From contig JAAUOU010000002.1 of the NCBI GenBank assembly GCA_012034765.1, positions 40,535 through 104,534 on the forward strand: a stretch of DNA of 64,000 nucleotides, in the 5' to 3' direction. Position 1 is the first letter of the stretch; every line of letters starts with the position of its first letter. This DNA comes from Pleurocapsaceae cyanobacterium CSU_1_1 (lineage in GTDB: Bacteria; Cyanobacteriota; Cyanobacteriia; Cyanobacteriales; Xenococcaceae). The notes under the pieces were generated by a model. It did not search any database. It was not told the DNA's origin and saw only the letters and a program-made list of their open reading frames with translations. Below, in pieces: positions 51,024 through 60,315 of the stretch. Made by a program: the position numbers and the translations under genes.

Positions 51024-51422
51024 TTAGTTCTTTTTTAATAACCATTTATCAGCACTATTAGTCATAATGACAATTAATCCCAAAATCTGATTATATTGGC
51101 TGTAAAGCTTTCTTCCCAAATCTACATTTAAATATTGGCATTTAACCGCAAACTTTAGCCAAACCTGAGTTTCTGCTGCTTCTGCCTCCGCATCATTCAA
51201 CCTTAGTAAAAAAGAACCCTTATAGCGTCTTCTTCGCCAAGCTTCAGATAAATTAGCACAGACTGAACGAGAAGAACGTCTAATTTGGTCGATTAAAGAA
51301 TATTTCTCCTCTTTCGGGAAATTTTTAGAAAGTTTAAATATTTCCATAGCAGCCTCAAAGGCAATTTTATAAACTTCTAAATCTTCATGGTTACTAATAA
51401 ATTTTGATTTATTTTGCTGCAT
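51024..51422 (-). CDS. Four-helix-bundle (S23/IVP-like) protein
   Basis: 132 aa of the 23S-rRNA-intervening-sequence/avd-like four-helix-bundle family: HEDLEVYKIAFEAAMEIFKLSKNFPKEEKYSLIDQIRRSSRSVCANLSEAW is diagnostic, with LRLNDAEAEAAETQVWL in the third helix. Relatives include proteins encoded in 23S rRNA insertions and the accessory proteins of diversity-generating retroelements. Function here is unknown. Both flanks are GTAGGGA-type tandem repeats in inverted orientation, and it sits between a response regulator and a kinase, suggesting it inserted as a unit. Confidence 0.9.
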   Translation of the reverse strand: MQQNKSKFISNHEDLEVYKIAFEAAMEIFKLSKNFPKEEKYSLIDQIRRSSRSVCANLSEAWRRRRYKGSFLLRLNDAEAEAAETQVWLKFAVKCQYLNVDLGRKLYSQYNQILGLIVIMTNSADKWLLKKN

Positions 51423-51429
51423 TTTTATT

Positions 51430-51485
51430 TTCCCTACTTCCCTATCTCCCCTATCTCCCCTATCTCCCCTATCTCCCTACTTCCC
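51430..51485. repeat. Tandem repeat left of the REC gene
   Basis: CCCTACTT and CTCCCCTAT units (four of the latter). On the opposite strand they read AGTAGGGA-type, so they form an inverted pair with the tract at 50953. Confidence 0.9.
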
Positions 51486-51527
51486 AATTGTTCTAAAATT
51501 TTTTCGAGGATGAAATAGTCTTGATTT

Positions 51528-53351
51528 TTAACTCCGTAAATTCATATTATCCATTGCCAGTTTTTGAAACTCTTTTGCTGATAAAGGACGACTAAACAAA
51601 AATCCTTGGATTGCATCACATTGAACATTTTTCAGGAAGTCTAATTCTCCCGTAGTTTCGACTCCTTCAGCGACAACTTTTAAACCTAATTGATGCGCCA
51701 TTTCAATTACTGTTTTAGTAATCACTGCATTAACCTGATTCTGATTAATATCCCGAATAAAGCAAGCATCTATTTTTAAAGTGTCAAAAGGAAATTGCTG
51801 TAAATAGCCCAAAGAAGAATATCCCGTACCAAAATCATCTAGCGATATTTGAATACCTAACTTCTTCAGCATATTTAATCTTTGAACATTAGTTCTCATA
51901 TTTTCTACGAGAATAGTTTCGGTTAATTCTAATTCCAAAAACTGAGGCTCTAATGACGTTTTAAACAAAGTTTGAGTTATTTGATGAAACAAGTCTGATT
52001 GTTTAAACTGCGATCCTGATAAATTGACGCTAATTGTGTGGATTGTTAATCCCATATTCAGCCAAGCCTGCATCTGGTGACAAGCAGTGGTTAGCACCCA
52101 TTCGCCGATCGGTTTAATTAAGCCGATATCTTCTGCCAGGGGAACAAACTTCTCGGCATTCATTCTACCCAAGGTAGGATGATTCCAGCGCAATAGCGCT
52201 TCTGAACCGATAATTCGATTGGTTTGCAACTCTAATTTTGGCTGATAGTATAGTTCAAACTCTTGTCGTTCTAGGGCATGATGTAATTCCGATTCCAACC
52301 TAAAATCTTCAGTAACTTTAGAATTTTTGATATTGAAAGCTACGGTATAGGCTTGACAACGATTTCCTCCCTGAGTTTTACTATATTCAATCGCTTTGTC
52401 GCTCTGCTCTAACAATTCTGTAATATCTTGACTATCGCTAGGACAATAGGCAACCCCAATAGTCGGAGCAAGAAATACTTCGCGATCGTCAATAAAATAA
52501 TTTTGTTTGAGAACATTAAGGATAGACTGTCCATATTTACTACCTGTCATCCGACTATCCATCGCTAGCAACACCACAAAGTTGTCTGGTGCTAGGTAAA
52601 CCACCTCGCCATGAGCAGCGAAATTTCTAACGCAATCTACCAAACGTTGAGCGATTTCTTTTAATAAAAAATCTTGTTCTTGTTTATTGAATAAGTTACT
52701 AATCTTCTCAAATCGATCTAAGCTAATATTGAATACACCGATAATATTTAACTGAGACTGTTGTGCAATATCCTGCTGGTGAGATTCTAATGAACCGCTA
52801 GGTTCTTCTGCATGGCGATCGGCAATTAATGATAATAAATAATTAAATAAATCTCTTAAAAAGAGTTTATTAGGCAAACCTGTCAGATGATCTTGATAAA
52901 CATTATCGTATTGTGATGAATACTCACTGATTGAAGACTGTAAAGCCTGTTGAATTGTCGATTGCTCTAAATACTTGCTCAAGGTCATTTTAACCGTAGC
53001 ACGCAGTTCCTGTTCTTTATAGGGCTTAATCAAATAGCCATAACAGCCTGTTTCCGAAGCGCGCTCTAAAGTTTCATCGTTGGCATAGGCGGTTGTGAAA
53101 ATGATCGGTACATCAGAAATAGATTTAATTTGAGATGCTGTTTCTATACCGTCAATTTCTCCTTTAATGGCGATATCCATCAAGACTAAATCTGGCTGTT
53201 CTAGGTTCACACAATCAATTGCAGCCTGACCATTAGACACAAGTTTTAATACGTTATAACCAAAGCTTTGTAGCTTTTTAGCTGTATTTTTGGCAATTAA
53301 TAATTCATCTTCAACTATAAGAATATTAGCTTTAGATTCATTAGTTAACAT
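51528..53351 (-). CDS. Response regulator REC-GGDEF(degenerate)-EAL
   Basis: 607 aa. N-terminal receiver (IVEDELLIAKNT, phosphoacceptor in DLVLMDIAI, Lys in YGYLIKPY), ~1-125; then a GGDEF domain whose signature is replaced (YLAPDNFVVLL), so cyclase activity is doubtful; then EAL (~350-600) with all key residues: SEALLRW, ISVNLSG, LELTE, LDDFGTGYSSL, LKID, VAEGVET. It should therefore act as a cyclic-di-GMP phosphodiesterase controlled by phosphorylation. Likely partner is the histidine kinase 0.6 kb downstream, now separated from it by the four-helix-bundle gene. Confidence 0.93.
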   Translation of the reverse strand: MLTNESKANILIVEDELLIAKNTAKKLQSFGYNVLKLVSNGQAAIDCVNLEQPDLVLMDIAIKGEIDGIETASQIKSISDVPIIFTTAYANDETLERASETGCYGYLIKPYKEQELRATVKMTLSKYLEQSTIQQALQSSISEYSSQYDNVYQDHLTGLPNKLFLRDLFNYLLSLIADRHAEEPSGSLESHQQDIAQQSQLNIIGVFNISLDRFEKISNLFNKQEQDFLLKEIAQRLVDCVRNFAAHGEVVYLAPDNFVVLLAMDSRMTGSKYGQSILNVLKQNYFIDDREVFLAPTIGVAYCPSDSQDITELLEQSDKAIEYSKTQGGNRCQAYTVAFNIKNSKVTEDFRLESELHHALERQEFELYYQPKLELQTNRIIGSEALLRWNHPTLGRMNAEKFVPLAEDIGLIKPIGEWVLTTACHQMQAWLNMGLTIHTISVNLSGSQFKQSDLFHQITQTLFKTSLEPQFLELELTETILVENMRTNVQRLNMLKKLGIQISLDDFGTGYSSLGYLQQFPFDTLKIDACFIRDINQNQVNAVITKTVIEMAHQLGLKVVAEGVETTGELDFLKNVQCDAIQGFLFSRPLSAKEFQKLAMDNMNLRS

Positions 53352-53601
53352 CTGAATAGAATAGCTTAAGCTATTATGAATATGAATATAAATATTAGTT
53401 ATTTGCGACCAAATAGAAATCTTGAACTAAATTAAACTAGTTTTGCTTTAGAAATATAATCTATTGATGTCATTTTCACAGTATAGCTTCAAGATAATAC
53501 AGTGTAAAATAAATGTAAATATATAATTTAAATAGCAGTAAATTTACTGACTAGCAACAAAAAAATATTATTTGATTTAATCAAAACTAAGTAAAATCAT
53601 T

Positions 53602-53655
53602 CAATGTTCAAATGTTCAATGTTCAATGTTCAATGTTCATTGCTCAATGTTCAAT
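53602..53655. repeat. Heptamer tandem repeat (TTCAATG type)
   Basis: About seven units of TTCAATG, some with a single change, overlapping the last bases of the kinase gene at 53651. A related GTTCATTGTTCAA stretch occurs before rnz at 58350. Confidence 0.9.
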
Positions 53656-55039
53656 AACGTTTTCTTTCTTGTTTTGCCAACAAACTACGGGCAATTCGAT
53701 ACCAAACTTCTCGATATTCTTGGTGATCTTTGCGTTGGGTTAGTTGTTTGCCTGCTAGTTCTGGATACTGTTCATGAAAAACACTATCGACCTGTTTATA
53801 AAAGTTACTAGTATCTAGCTTTAGAGACTCAACTCTTTGATGCACTTGACGCTGCAAATTTAGTTCGTCTTGGTTAATGTCTGGGGAATCAGGATGATTT
53901 TGAAAATCATGGGCGACTGTTTGAGTAATTCGGTAATGAATTAATGCAAAGCCAAATATTCCAGGAATAATCACGATCGCCGAGGCGAAAAAGCCGCATT
54001 GCCAAGGTTTAACTCTATTAAAATTGGTATCAATAAATTTGCGAGTTATTCTTCGAGATATTCGAGTCACGCCTGAAGTGGCACGAGATAAGATACTAGT
54101 GGAATCATAATCATTATTCCGAGAAAAATGATCGCGATCGCCAGGAGCAACAATTAGGGTACGAAAACGAGAAATAAAGTTAGTAAAAACTGATTTGTCC
54201 TCAAGAGAGAGAATCTGACGCACCTGATCCACAGATTTAAAGCGATCGCATGGTCTTTCTGCCAACATTTTCTTCAGGACTTTTTTAAAATGAGGACTAA
54301 CATCGATCTGATTCCAGTCCCACTTTCCTTGATAACTATCGTATAGCTGATCGGGTTGTTTACCCGTCAACAACACTACTGAGGTGGCAGCTAGAGAGTA
54401 AAGATCGCTAGAGGGCATGGTTATACCACGACGAATCTGTTCATCGGGACAATAGCCTTTCTTGCCGATTAGAGTGACACAATAGCCAGCAGATCTCGAA
54501 ACAGCATTAGCAGCTAGTTTAACGCAGCCAAAATCAATCAGCACTGGTTTATGATCGCGATCGCGTAAAATTAAATTATCAGGGGAAATATCACGGTGAA
54601 TCAACTCAGCATTATGAATATAGTCCAGCACGGGTAAAATGTCCCAAATCATTTCGGTGACTTCTGCTTCACCTAATCTGCCTCGACGCTGAAGCAATTC
54701 CCAGTAACTTTCTCCTTGGATGTATTCTTGAACCAAAAACAGCGATCGTCTACCATCAATTCGAGTCCTTAATAATGCTTCAAACCGAGGAATCTGCTGA
54801 TGATTTAGCTTATAGAGTATACCTGCTTCCCGTTCAAACAAATCTTCCGCCTGACGTGATTCGTTGCTAGTCTCAACTTGGGGAGCAAATTCCTTCAGGA
54901 CACACAATTCTCGATAGCGTTGAGTGTCTTCCGCTAAATAAGCACGACCAAAACCACCGCGACCAATTTGCTTCACAATTCGGTAACGATTGTTTAAAAT
55001 AACTCCATCTCGTAGGGCATAAGTAGAAGACCTAGCCAT
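53651..55039 (-). CDS. Ser/Thr protein kinase, membrane-anchored
   Basis: 462 aa. Kinase domain ~17-280: IGRGGFGRAYLAED, VLKEFAP, catalytic loop LIHRDISPDNLILR, IDFGCVKL. Asp and Lys are in place, so activity is expected. It belongs to the cyanobacterial SpkB/PknB-like bacterial group. One transmembrane segment follows at ~345 (QCGFFASAIVIIPGIFGFALI), with a short C-terminal periplasmic part. The gene ends in a heptamer repeat, so the last residues may be variable between strains. Confidence 0.92.
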   Translation of the reverse strand: MARSSTYALRDGVILNNRYRIVKQIGRGGFGRAYLAEDTQRYRELCVLKEFAPQVETSNESRQAEDLFEREAGILYKLNHQQIPRFEALLRTRIDGRRSLFLVQEYIQGESYWELLQRRGRLGEAEVTEMIWDILPVLDYIHNAELIHRDISPDNLILRDRDHKPVLIDFGCVKLAANAVSRSAGYCVTLIGKKGYCPDEQIRRGITMPSSDLYSLAATSVVLLTGKQPDQLYDSYQGKWDWNQIDVSPHFKKVLKKMLAERPCDRFKSVDQVRQILSLEDKSVFTNFISRFRTLIVAPGDRDHFSRNNDYDSTSILSRATSGVTRISRRITRKFIDTNFNRVKPWQCGFFASAIVIIPGIFGFALIHYRITQTVAHDFQNHPDSPDINQDELNLQRQVHQRVESLKLDTSNFYKQVDSVFHEQYPELAGKQLTQRKDHQEYREVWYRIARSLLAKQERKRY

Positions 55040-55078
55040 GAGTAGATTCTATCTCTTAATAAAACAAACGCCATTCTA

Positions 55079-55102
55079 ACAGTCAACAGCAAACAGTCAA
55101 CA
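55079..55102. repeat. Heptamer tandem (AACAGTC type) and longer repeat
   Basis: AACAGTC, AACAGCA, AACAGTC units, followed by two copies of AACAATGAGCAATA at about 55106-55133, between the kinase and the IS66 fragment. Confidence 0.8.
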
Positions 55103-55137
55103 TGGAACAATGAGCAATAAACAATGAGCAATAGACA

Positions 55138-55425
55138 TCATCCTTTCCGTGTTGTCCCTTGATGCCCTGGTTGTCCACCTGGTTTCTTTTTCCGTTCTTC
55201 CTCTTCTTGGATTCTCGCTGTTTCGGATTTCTGAATTAGATCCAGAGATGGCGGTTGCGACGATGTTTTACTGTTGATTCGATTTTTCCCAGTCGCAATC
55301 GCCAATTTTTCTTGCAATTCCTGGATGATTTTTGGCAGCCCCAGCACCAATTCGACTAGTTCAGCTTGGCTTAACTGTTCGATTTCGATTTTTTCCTGCT
55401 GTGTATTAGCTGTGGGCTTTTTCAT
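55138..55425 (-). pseudogene. IS66-family transposase, N-terminal fragment
   Basis: 95 residues: EIEQLSQAELVELVLGLPKIIQELQEKLA, then the linker SKTSSQPPSLD and the Gly-rich KKPGGQPGHQGTTRKG that precede the catalytic part in IS66 transposases. The frame ends right after this, next to a heptamer repeat; the DDE domain is missing. A decayed insertion-sequence remnant, probably inactive. Confidence 0.82.
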
Positions 55426-55560
55426 GTGTCCACTTTACCAGATTTCCCACTCTCAAGCATTTTTTACCTGAATCCTTACGTTATTTCAAGGTTTAGTTTA
55501 AGGAAAAATCAATAATTTAAAATCTCGGCAATACCCTAAACTAGACAAAAATAAAAATAC

Positions 55561-55941
55561 ATGGCTAAATTTTCTCAGGTAATTTCTGTCGAACAAGAAA
55601 TATACTTTATAGAACAAAATGAATTGCGATCGCTACTAAGCAAATCTAACTTGTTCTCAGCTTACGAACGAAACTACTGTCATAAAAAGCCAACTCCTCT
55701 ACTTTCAATGGCTGGTTTGTGGTGTGCCAAACAAGCTTTTATCAAAGCTATTAAGCATAAATTAGAATTTTCTGATTTCAACTATTTAGATTTAGAAATT
55801 CGTCATCAGATTAGTGGTCAACCCACAATATTACTCCATGGAGGTCTAGCAAACTGGTTTAAACAGCAAAACCTAACAGTAGCAGTGACAATTGCCCATA
55901 CAAAAACCTTAGCTATATCGAGTGTACTTTTGTGGCGTTGA
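55561..55941 (+). CDS. AcpS-like phosphopantetheinyl transferase relative, divergent
   Basis: 126 aa. The central motif GLWCAKQAFIKAIK and the closing QNLTVAVTIAHTKTLAISSVLLW follow the holo-ACP synthase pattern (WCAKEAxxKA, SISHT..A). DLEIRHQISGQPTILLHGGLA is also AcpS-like. The metal-binding Glu of KEA is Gln here and the N-terminal Gly-x-Asp is not recognisable, so catalytic activity is doubtful. Family-length protein, intact frame. Might be a regulatory or recently diverged copy. Confidence 0.6.
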   Translation: MAKFSQVISVEQEIYFIEQNELRSLLSKSNLFSAYERNYCHKKPTPLLSMAGLWCAKQAFIKAIKHKLEFSDFNYLDLEIRHQISGQPTILLHGGLANWFKQQNLTVAVTIAHTKTLAISSVLLWR

Positions 55942-56074
55942 AAAACTATTTCTTGAAAAAATCTCATCAAAGCATCTCTTTAATTGCTGCTTAAAGAGCG
56001 ATCGCAAGATATGATACTAAATTAGCTAATAGTCAAATCTTAAAAAAGCTTAAAAATTCAAGATTAGAGCTTCT

Positions 56075-57745
56075 CTAAAAACTAAAAGTAGTTCTAACAG
56101 TGCCAATTACTAAGTCATCAGTATTAAGGGTATTGCTATCTGGCTTAGTAATCCAAATCACTCCAGGGGTGATGGCAATATTATCGTTTACCTGATATTG
56201 ATAAAAAGCTTCTAGATGCAAAGAGCGATCGCGATCTTCCTGATTTTCGATGGTGGAATTTGTCACTTCGGGTTCGCTGCCGATCACAATACCCGCGAGG
56301 CTACCTTCTTTAATCAAGTCTGGTATTGCTAGCGTTGCCGCCCAGTTCCAAATGTTTTGCGTGCCACGGTCAAGCTGCTGGTTTAAAGTATTGAGGTTTT
56401 TGACTTTACTTAACCCACCCCAGCCACCGATAATGATGCGATCGCTAATTGCCCAAGATAATTCTAAGCCGTAGGAATTACTAACTGTGGGAATTGCTGC
56501 ACCGAATAATTCCGCTGTTTGCGATCGCAGATTAGATCGACTAGTACCTGTTGTCGTGTCGCTTTGGTTATAGCTATGAACATAGATAGCAGCTAGGCTA
56601 AGGCTTTTCAATGGTTCAAGAGTAATTTGTCCAAGAGCGCTATAAGGGCCATTAAATAAACCATTGCCTGAAGTTGATTCATTAGCCGAGGAGGCAAGAT
56701 AACCTGCATCAATCTTGACTCGCTCGCTAGGACGATAATTCATGCCTAATCCAGCATCTCCTGGCGGATAATAAAGGGGATTTCTGCTGCCAAAACGAGA
56801 AACTGCACCCGAACCGCCATCCCCGTCTAAAAAGTTAATCGTCGGGGCAATATCATCAGCATCTAATCCTGCTGCGCCAACAATTACTCCTAAGCGATCG
56901 CCAAGATCAAAAGAATAATGTAAAGTATCTAGGCGTAAATCAGAGGGATCAGAATTATCAGGTTCGGCAAAAGCTAGTTCACCTTGAAAGGTATCAATTT
57001 CAGGTGCAAAACCCGAAAAATTACTTTGCGAAAATCTAGTAAATAATAAATCATCTCCCTGAAAACTAGTTTTGAAATCTAACCTCAAGCGACTACCCAA
57101 AATCGTGCTGGTGCGATCGTTATCTCCAGACAAAATGCTACCCAAGCCAAAAATTGCTTCTCCCTGTAGTTTGCTAGTGGTCGAAAATTGTGTTGCTTCT
57201 AAATCTTGTAGTCGTGCTTGAGAACCGTCTGTTTTACCTTGAAGAATAGCTAATTCTGACTGAAATTCCTGCATCAAACGTAAAACTGTATCTATATCTA
57301 TTTGAGGTGTACTTGTAGTCTTAGTGATTATTTTTTCAATGCTATTTAAACAAGAATTAAGACCCGCAGCAAATTCAGCACGGGTAACGGTCTGTTGTCC
57401 GCGATAAGCGCGATCGCTAAATCCACTCAGACAGCCATAACGCTTGATTAAATTTTGTAAAGCTTGATATGACCAATCCGTTGGCCGAATATCTGAGAAC
57501 TCATTGATGCTGTTGCTTTGACTAATTAACTTGCGATTAATTTTTGACAAGTTTTCCTGATCTGAATCATCAAAATTTTCTTGACCATTGATGATCTGCA
57601 AGTTAGTTTGATCTAGCCTATTAACAACATCACCTTCATTTTTTGATTCTGCAATAGCTTTACCATCTGATGCCAATAGTAATAAAGCACCAAGAACAGC
57701 TGCTGTTTGACAGATCACGCCCCGACTGATTAACATCACCACCAA
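56075..57745 (-). CDS. Outer-membrane porin with SLH domain (Som-like)
   Basis: 556 aa. Signal-peptide-like start (GVICQTAAVLGALLLLASDGKAIA), then an SLH domain (FSDIRPTDWSYQALQNLIKRYGCLSGFSDRAYRGQQTVTRAEFAAGLNSCLNSI) that anchors the protein to the peptidoglycan-linked polymer, a short coiled coil (SELAILQGKTDGSQARLQDLEATQ), and a beta-barrel ending in FSF with C-terminal Phe as expected for porins. This is the cyanobacterial OprB/Som family, general permeation or iron-stress related. A large, complete gene. Confidence 0.92.
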   Translation of the reverse strand: MVVMLISRGVICQTAAVLGALLLLASDGKAIAESKNEGDVVNRLDQTNLQIINGQENFDDSDQENLSKINRKLISQSNSINEFSDIRPTDWSYQALQNLIKRYGCLSGFSDRAYRGQQTVTRAEFAAGLNSCLNSIEKIITKTTSTPQIDIDTVLRLMQEFQSELAILQGKTDGSQARLQDLEATQFSTTSKLQGEAIFGLGSILSGDNDRTSTILGSRLRLDFKTSFQGDDLLFTRFSQSNFSGFAPEIDTFQGELAFAEPDNSDPSDLRLDTLHYSFDLGDRLGVIVGAAGLDADDIAPTINFLDGDGGSGAVSRFGSRNPLYYPPGDAGLGMNYRPSERVKIDAGYLASSANESTSGNGLFNGPYSALGQITLEPLKSLSLAAIYVHSYNQSDTTTGTSRSNLRSQTAELFGAAIPTVSNSYGLELSWAISDRIIIGGWGGLSKVKNLNTLNQQLDRGTQNIWNWAATLAIPDLIKEGSLAGIVIGSEPEVTNSTIENQEDRDRSLHLEAFYQYQVNDNIAITPGVIWITKPDSNTLNTDDLVIGTVRTTFSF

Positions 57746-58366
57746 TCCTCATTCACACCAAAAATTGCAGCATTGCAGCTTAGTTCTTCTATCACTTAAG
57801 TAAAGTATGCACTCAGTTTAATTACTAACTAAATTGCTTTGCCTTACAAAACATCATGGGTGACTTAAGCAATTTAGAAGAAAATTTAGAAGAACTTTAA
57901 ACACAATTAAATATTTTTCTATCTTGGCACTGTTCCAAGTTAATTGGTAGAAAAAATGTCTAAATTGACTATCTCCACTAACCTAAGCAGGTAGGTTAAA
58001 TTAATTAGAAGATGCTCTAGTAGGGGATTAGGGGATTAGGGGATTAGGGAAAGATGACTAATTACTACTAAAATCTATCTTGTTTTTGGTTTTATATTTA
58101 ATTGCGTCTAGCTACTTATTAACGATTTAAGATATATACATTATTGTTACTATTATAAATAAATGTTGCAAAATCTTATTGTTTCTACATTTAATTCAGT
58201 TAATTACTGATAACAGAAGAAAATAAATAGCCCTGGCACAAATGTTGGAGAGACTAACGGCATTTGTCCTTAAATAACGTACTTGTTGTTAAAATAATTG
58301 TTCACCATAAATTAATTGCTGCAAATTGATTGCTGCTAATTATTACTGTTCATTGTTCAAACTGGC
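57746..58366. other. Spacer between porin and rnz, with MITE copy 2
   Basis: 621 nt, no open frame. Includes the second MITE-like copy (57986-58116). The rest is AT-rich with no clear hairpin; porin and rnz promoters must both lie here. Confidence 0.6.
57986..58116. mobile_element. MITE-like element, copy 2
   Basis: 131 bp, homologous in the opposite orientation to 39357-39513. It begins AGCAGGTAGGTTAAATTAAT then TAGAAGATG, and shares ATCTATCTTGTTTTTGGTTT and TATATTTAATT. The internal repeat is GGGGATTA x3 here, CCCTACTT-type (GGGAAGTA) in the first copy, showing that the core tandem has been swapped or mutated. Right end is more degenerate. Confidence 0.7.
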
Positions 58367-59332
58367 GTGGAAATAACTTTTTTAGGTACTAGTTCTGGAG
58401 TACCAACGCGATCGCGAAATGTCTCAAGTGTAGCCCTGCGTCTGCCTCAGCGTGCCGAAATATGGCTATTTGACTGTGGAGAAGGAACGCAACATCAACT
58501 TCAGCGTAGCGACCTTAAAAGCTCTCAGATTCGACGTATCTTTATTACCCACATGCACGGCGACCATACTTTTGGCTTAATGGGCTTGATTGCTAGTTGT
58601 GGCTTGGCTGGCACTGGTCAACCAATTGACATTTATGGACCCGAAGGATTGAAAGAATATCTCCAGGCTGCTGCTAAGTATTCTTATATGAATTTTGGTT
58701 CTCGCCTGAAGATTCATACGGTTAAAACTGGTCTACTCTATGAAGATGATGAATTTAGTGTTAGTTGTCGGTTATTAAAGCATCGCATTCCTGCCCACGG
58801 TTATCGCGTTGTGGAAAAAGACCGCCCTGGAATGTTTAACCTGGAAAAAGCCAAGTCTTTAGGCATCCCTCCTGGCCCAGTTTACGGCAAATTAAAACAA
58901 GGTCAGGTAGTTACCTTGGAAGATGGTCGCAAAATTAACGGCAAAGATTTATGTGGTCAACCAGAAGTGGGACGTAAGTTTGTCTATTGCACCGATACGG
59001 TATTTTGTGAGGCGGCAGTTGAATTAGCCCAGGATGCAGATGTTTTAATACATGAGGCAACTTTTGCCCACCAGGATGCACAGATGGCGTTTGAAAAGAT
59101 GCACTCCACCACTACGATGGCAGCCCAGGTGGCTCTTTTAGCAGGGGTTAAACAGTTAATCATGACTCACTTTAGTCCTCGCTATGCCCCAGGAACCCCC
59201 ATTCAGCTTAATGACCTTAAACAAGAAGCTAGAGCAATTTTTCCTCAGACTAAACTAGCTTATGATTTCTACTCTTATGAAATACCACGACGTAGAGAGC
59301 AGAAGCCACAAGTAGCTACTGCGGGAAAATAG
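58367..59332 (+). CDS. rnz: Ribonuclease Z
   Basis: 321 aa, starting at GTG (EITFLGTSSGVPTRSRN). Metallo-beta-lactamase motif HMHGDHTFGLMGL, then KHRIPAHGYR, CTDTVF and MTHFSPRY supply further metal ligands. RNase Z matures the 3' ends of tRNAs, removing trailers. Length and order are typical of the short form. Same strand as sodB but independent spacing. Confidence 0.95.
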   Translation: MEITFLGTSSGVPTRSRNVSSVALRLPQRAEIWLFDCGEGTQHQLQRSDLKSSQIRRIFITHMHGDHTFGLMGLIASCGLAGTGQPIDIYGPEGLKEYLQAAAKYSYMNFGSRLKIHTVKTGLLYEDDEFSVSCRLLKHRIPAHGYRVVEKDRPGMFNLEKAKSLGIPPGPVYGKLKQGQVVTLEDGRKINGKDLCGQPEVGRKFVYCTDTVFCEAAVELAQDADVLIHEATFAHQDAQMAFEKMHSTTTMAAQVALLAGVKQLIMTHFSPRYAPGTPIQLNDLKQEARAIFPQTKLAYDFYSYEIPRRREQKPQVATAGK

Positions 59333-59638
59333 AAAATTTAAATCTAAATCTCAGTTGAAAAATAGCTCAAAGATGAAGGAGCGATCGCGACTGAACAACA
59401 ACTTTTCCAGCCTGAGCAAATTCTAAGTAGGGTTAGTCTTAATTTGTCTACGCTCCAGTACGCCTAGTCCCCCTCCAGGGGATGAGTATTTTTTATTGCT
59501 CGAAACTACGTTACCATCACCAATGGAGTTAAAAATAGGCTTCAAAACCTTTAGTTACTAGCGATTGTGACTATAGCAAACAGTAATGTTTCTATAATTT
59601 TGCCCAAGTATTTTTTATAGAGAGGAGAACAAACAAAA
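59333..59638. other. Upstream region of sodB
   Basis: 306 nt. Contains a short CCCCTCC/GGGG imperfect hairpin with a T run at about 59468-59498 that may end the rnz transcript. The sodB ribosome site GAGAGGAG begins about 20 nt before the ATG. Confidence 0.5.
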
Positions 59639-60238
59639 ATGGCTTATGAGTTACCATCTCTACCATACGATTACAAGGCTCTAGAACCAGCAATTTCTCA
59701 AAGCACTTTAGAATTTCATCACGACAAACATCATGCTGCTTATGTTAGTAAGTACAACGATGCTGTTAAGGGAACAGAATTAGACAGCAAGCCCATTGAT
59801 GAAGTGATTAAAGCGATCGCTGGCGATGCTAGTCAAGCTGGATTATTTAACAATGCTGCCCAAGCTTGGAATCATACTTTTTATTGGCACTGTATGAAAC
59901 CTAATGGCGGTGGTAGTCCCACAGAAGAATTGATGAAAAAAATTGAGGCTGACTTTGGTAGTTTCGATCAGTTTGTCGAAGCTTTTAAAACTGCTGGAGC
60001 TACTCAGTTTGGCAGCGGTTGGGCTTGGTTGGTGCTGGATGGAGATACCTTAAAAGTTACTAAAACTCTCAATGCTGATAACCCGTTAACCAGCGACCAA
60101 GTTCCTTTATTAACTATGGATGTTTGGGAACACGCTTATTATCTCGATTATCAAAATAAACGCCCTGCTTATATTGATGATTTTCTCGGTAAATTAGTCA
60201 ACTGGGACTTTGTAGCTGAAAATTTTGCTGCTGCGTAA
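59639..60238 (+). CDS. sodB: Iron superoxide dismutase
   Basis: 199 aa. Metal ligands are visible: His in FHHDKHHAAYV, the first-shell NHTFYWHCM, and Asp/His in MDVWEHAYYLDYQNKR. The AAQAWNHTFYW stretch, with Gln preceding, identifies the iron form rather than manganese. It removes superoxide in the cytosol, fitting the photo-oxidative theme of the neighbouring ocp-frp locus. A terminator follows directly. Confidence 0.97.
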   Translation: MAYELPSLPYDYKALEPAISQSTLEFHHDKHHAAYVSKYNDAVKGTELDSKPIDEVIKAIAGDASQAGLFNNAAQAWNHTFYWHCMKPNGGGSPTEELMKKIEADFGSFDQFVEAFKTAGATQFGSGWAWLVLDGDTLKVTKTLNADNPLTSDQVPLLTMDVWEHAYYLDYQNKRPAYIDDFLGKLVNWDFVAENFAAA

Positions 60239-60254
60239 GTAGAAATTAACTATG

Positions 60255-60282
60255 AGCGGATATCAAACTATATCCGCTTTTC
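60255..60282 (+). terminator. Terminator of sodB
   Basis: AGCGGATAT/ATATCCGCT, a perfect 9-bp stem with a 6-nt loop and a short T run. Confidence 0.85.
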
Positions 60283-60315
60283 ATATTTTCATAAATTTAG
60301 ATTGAAAATTCGATT

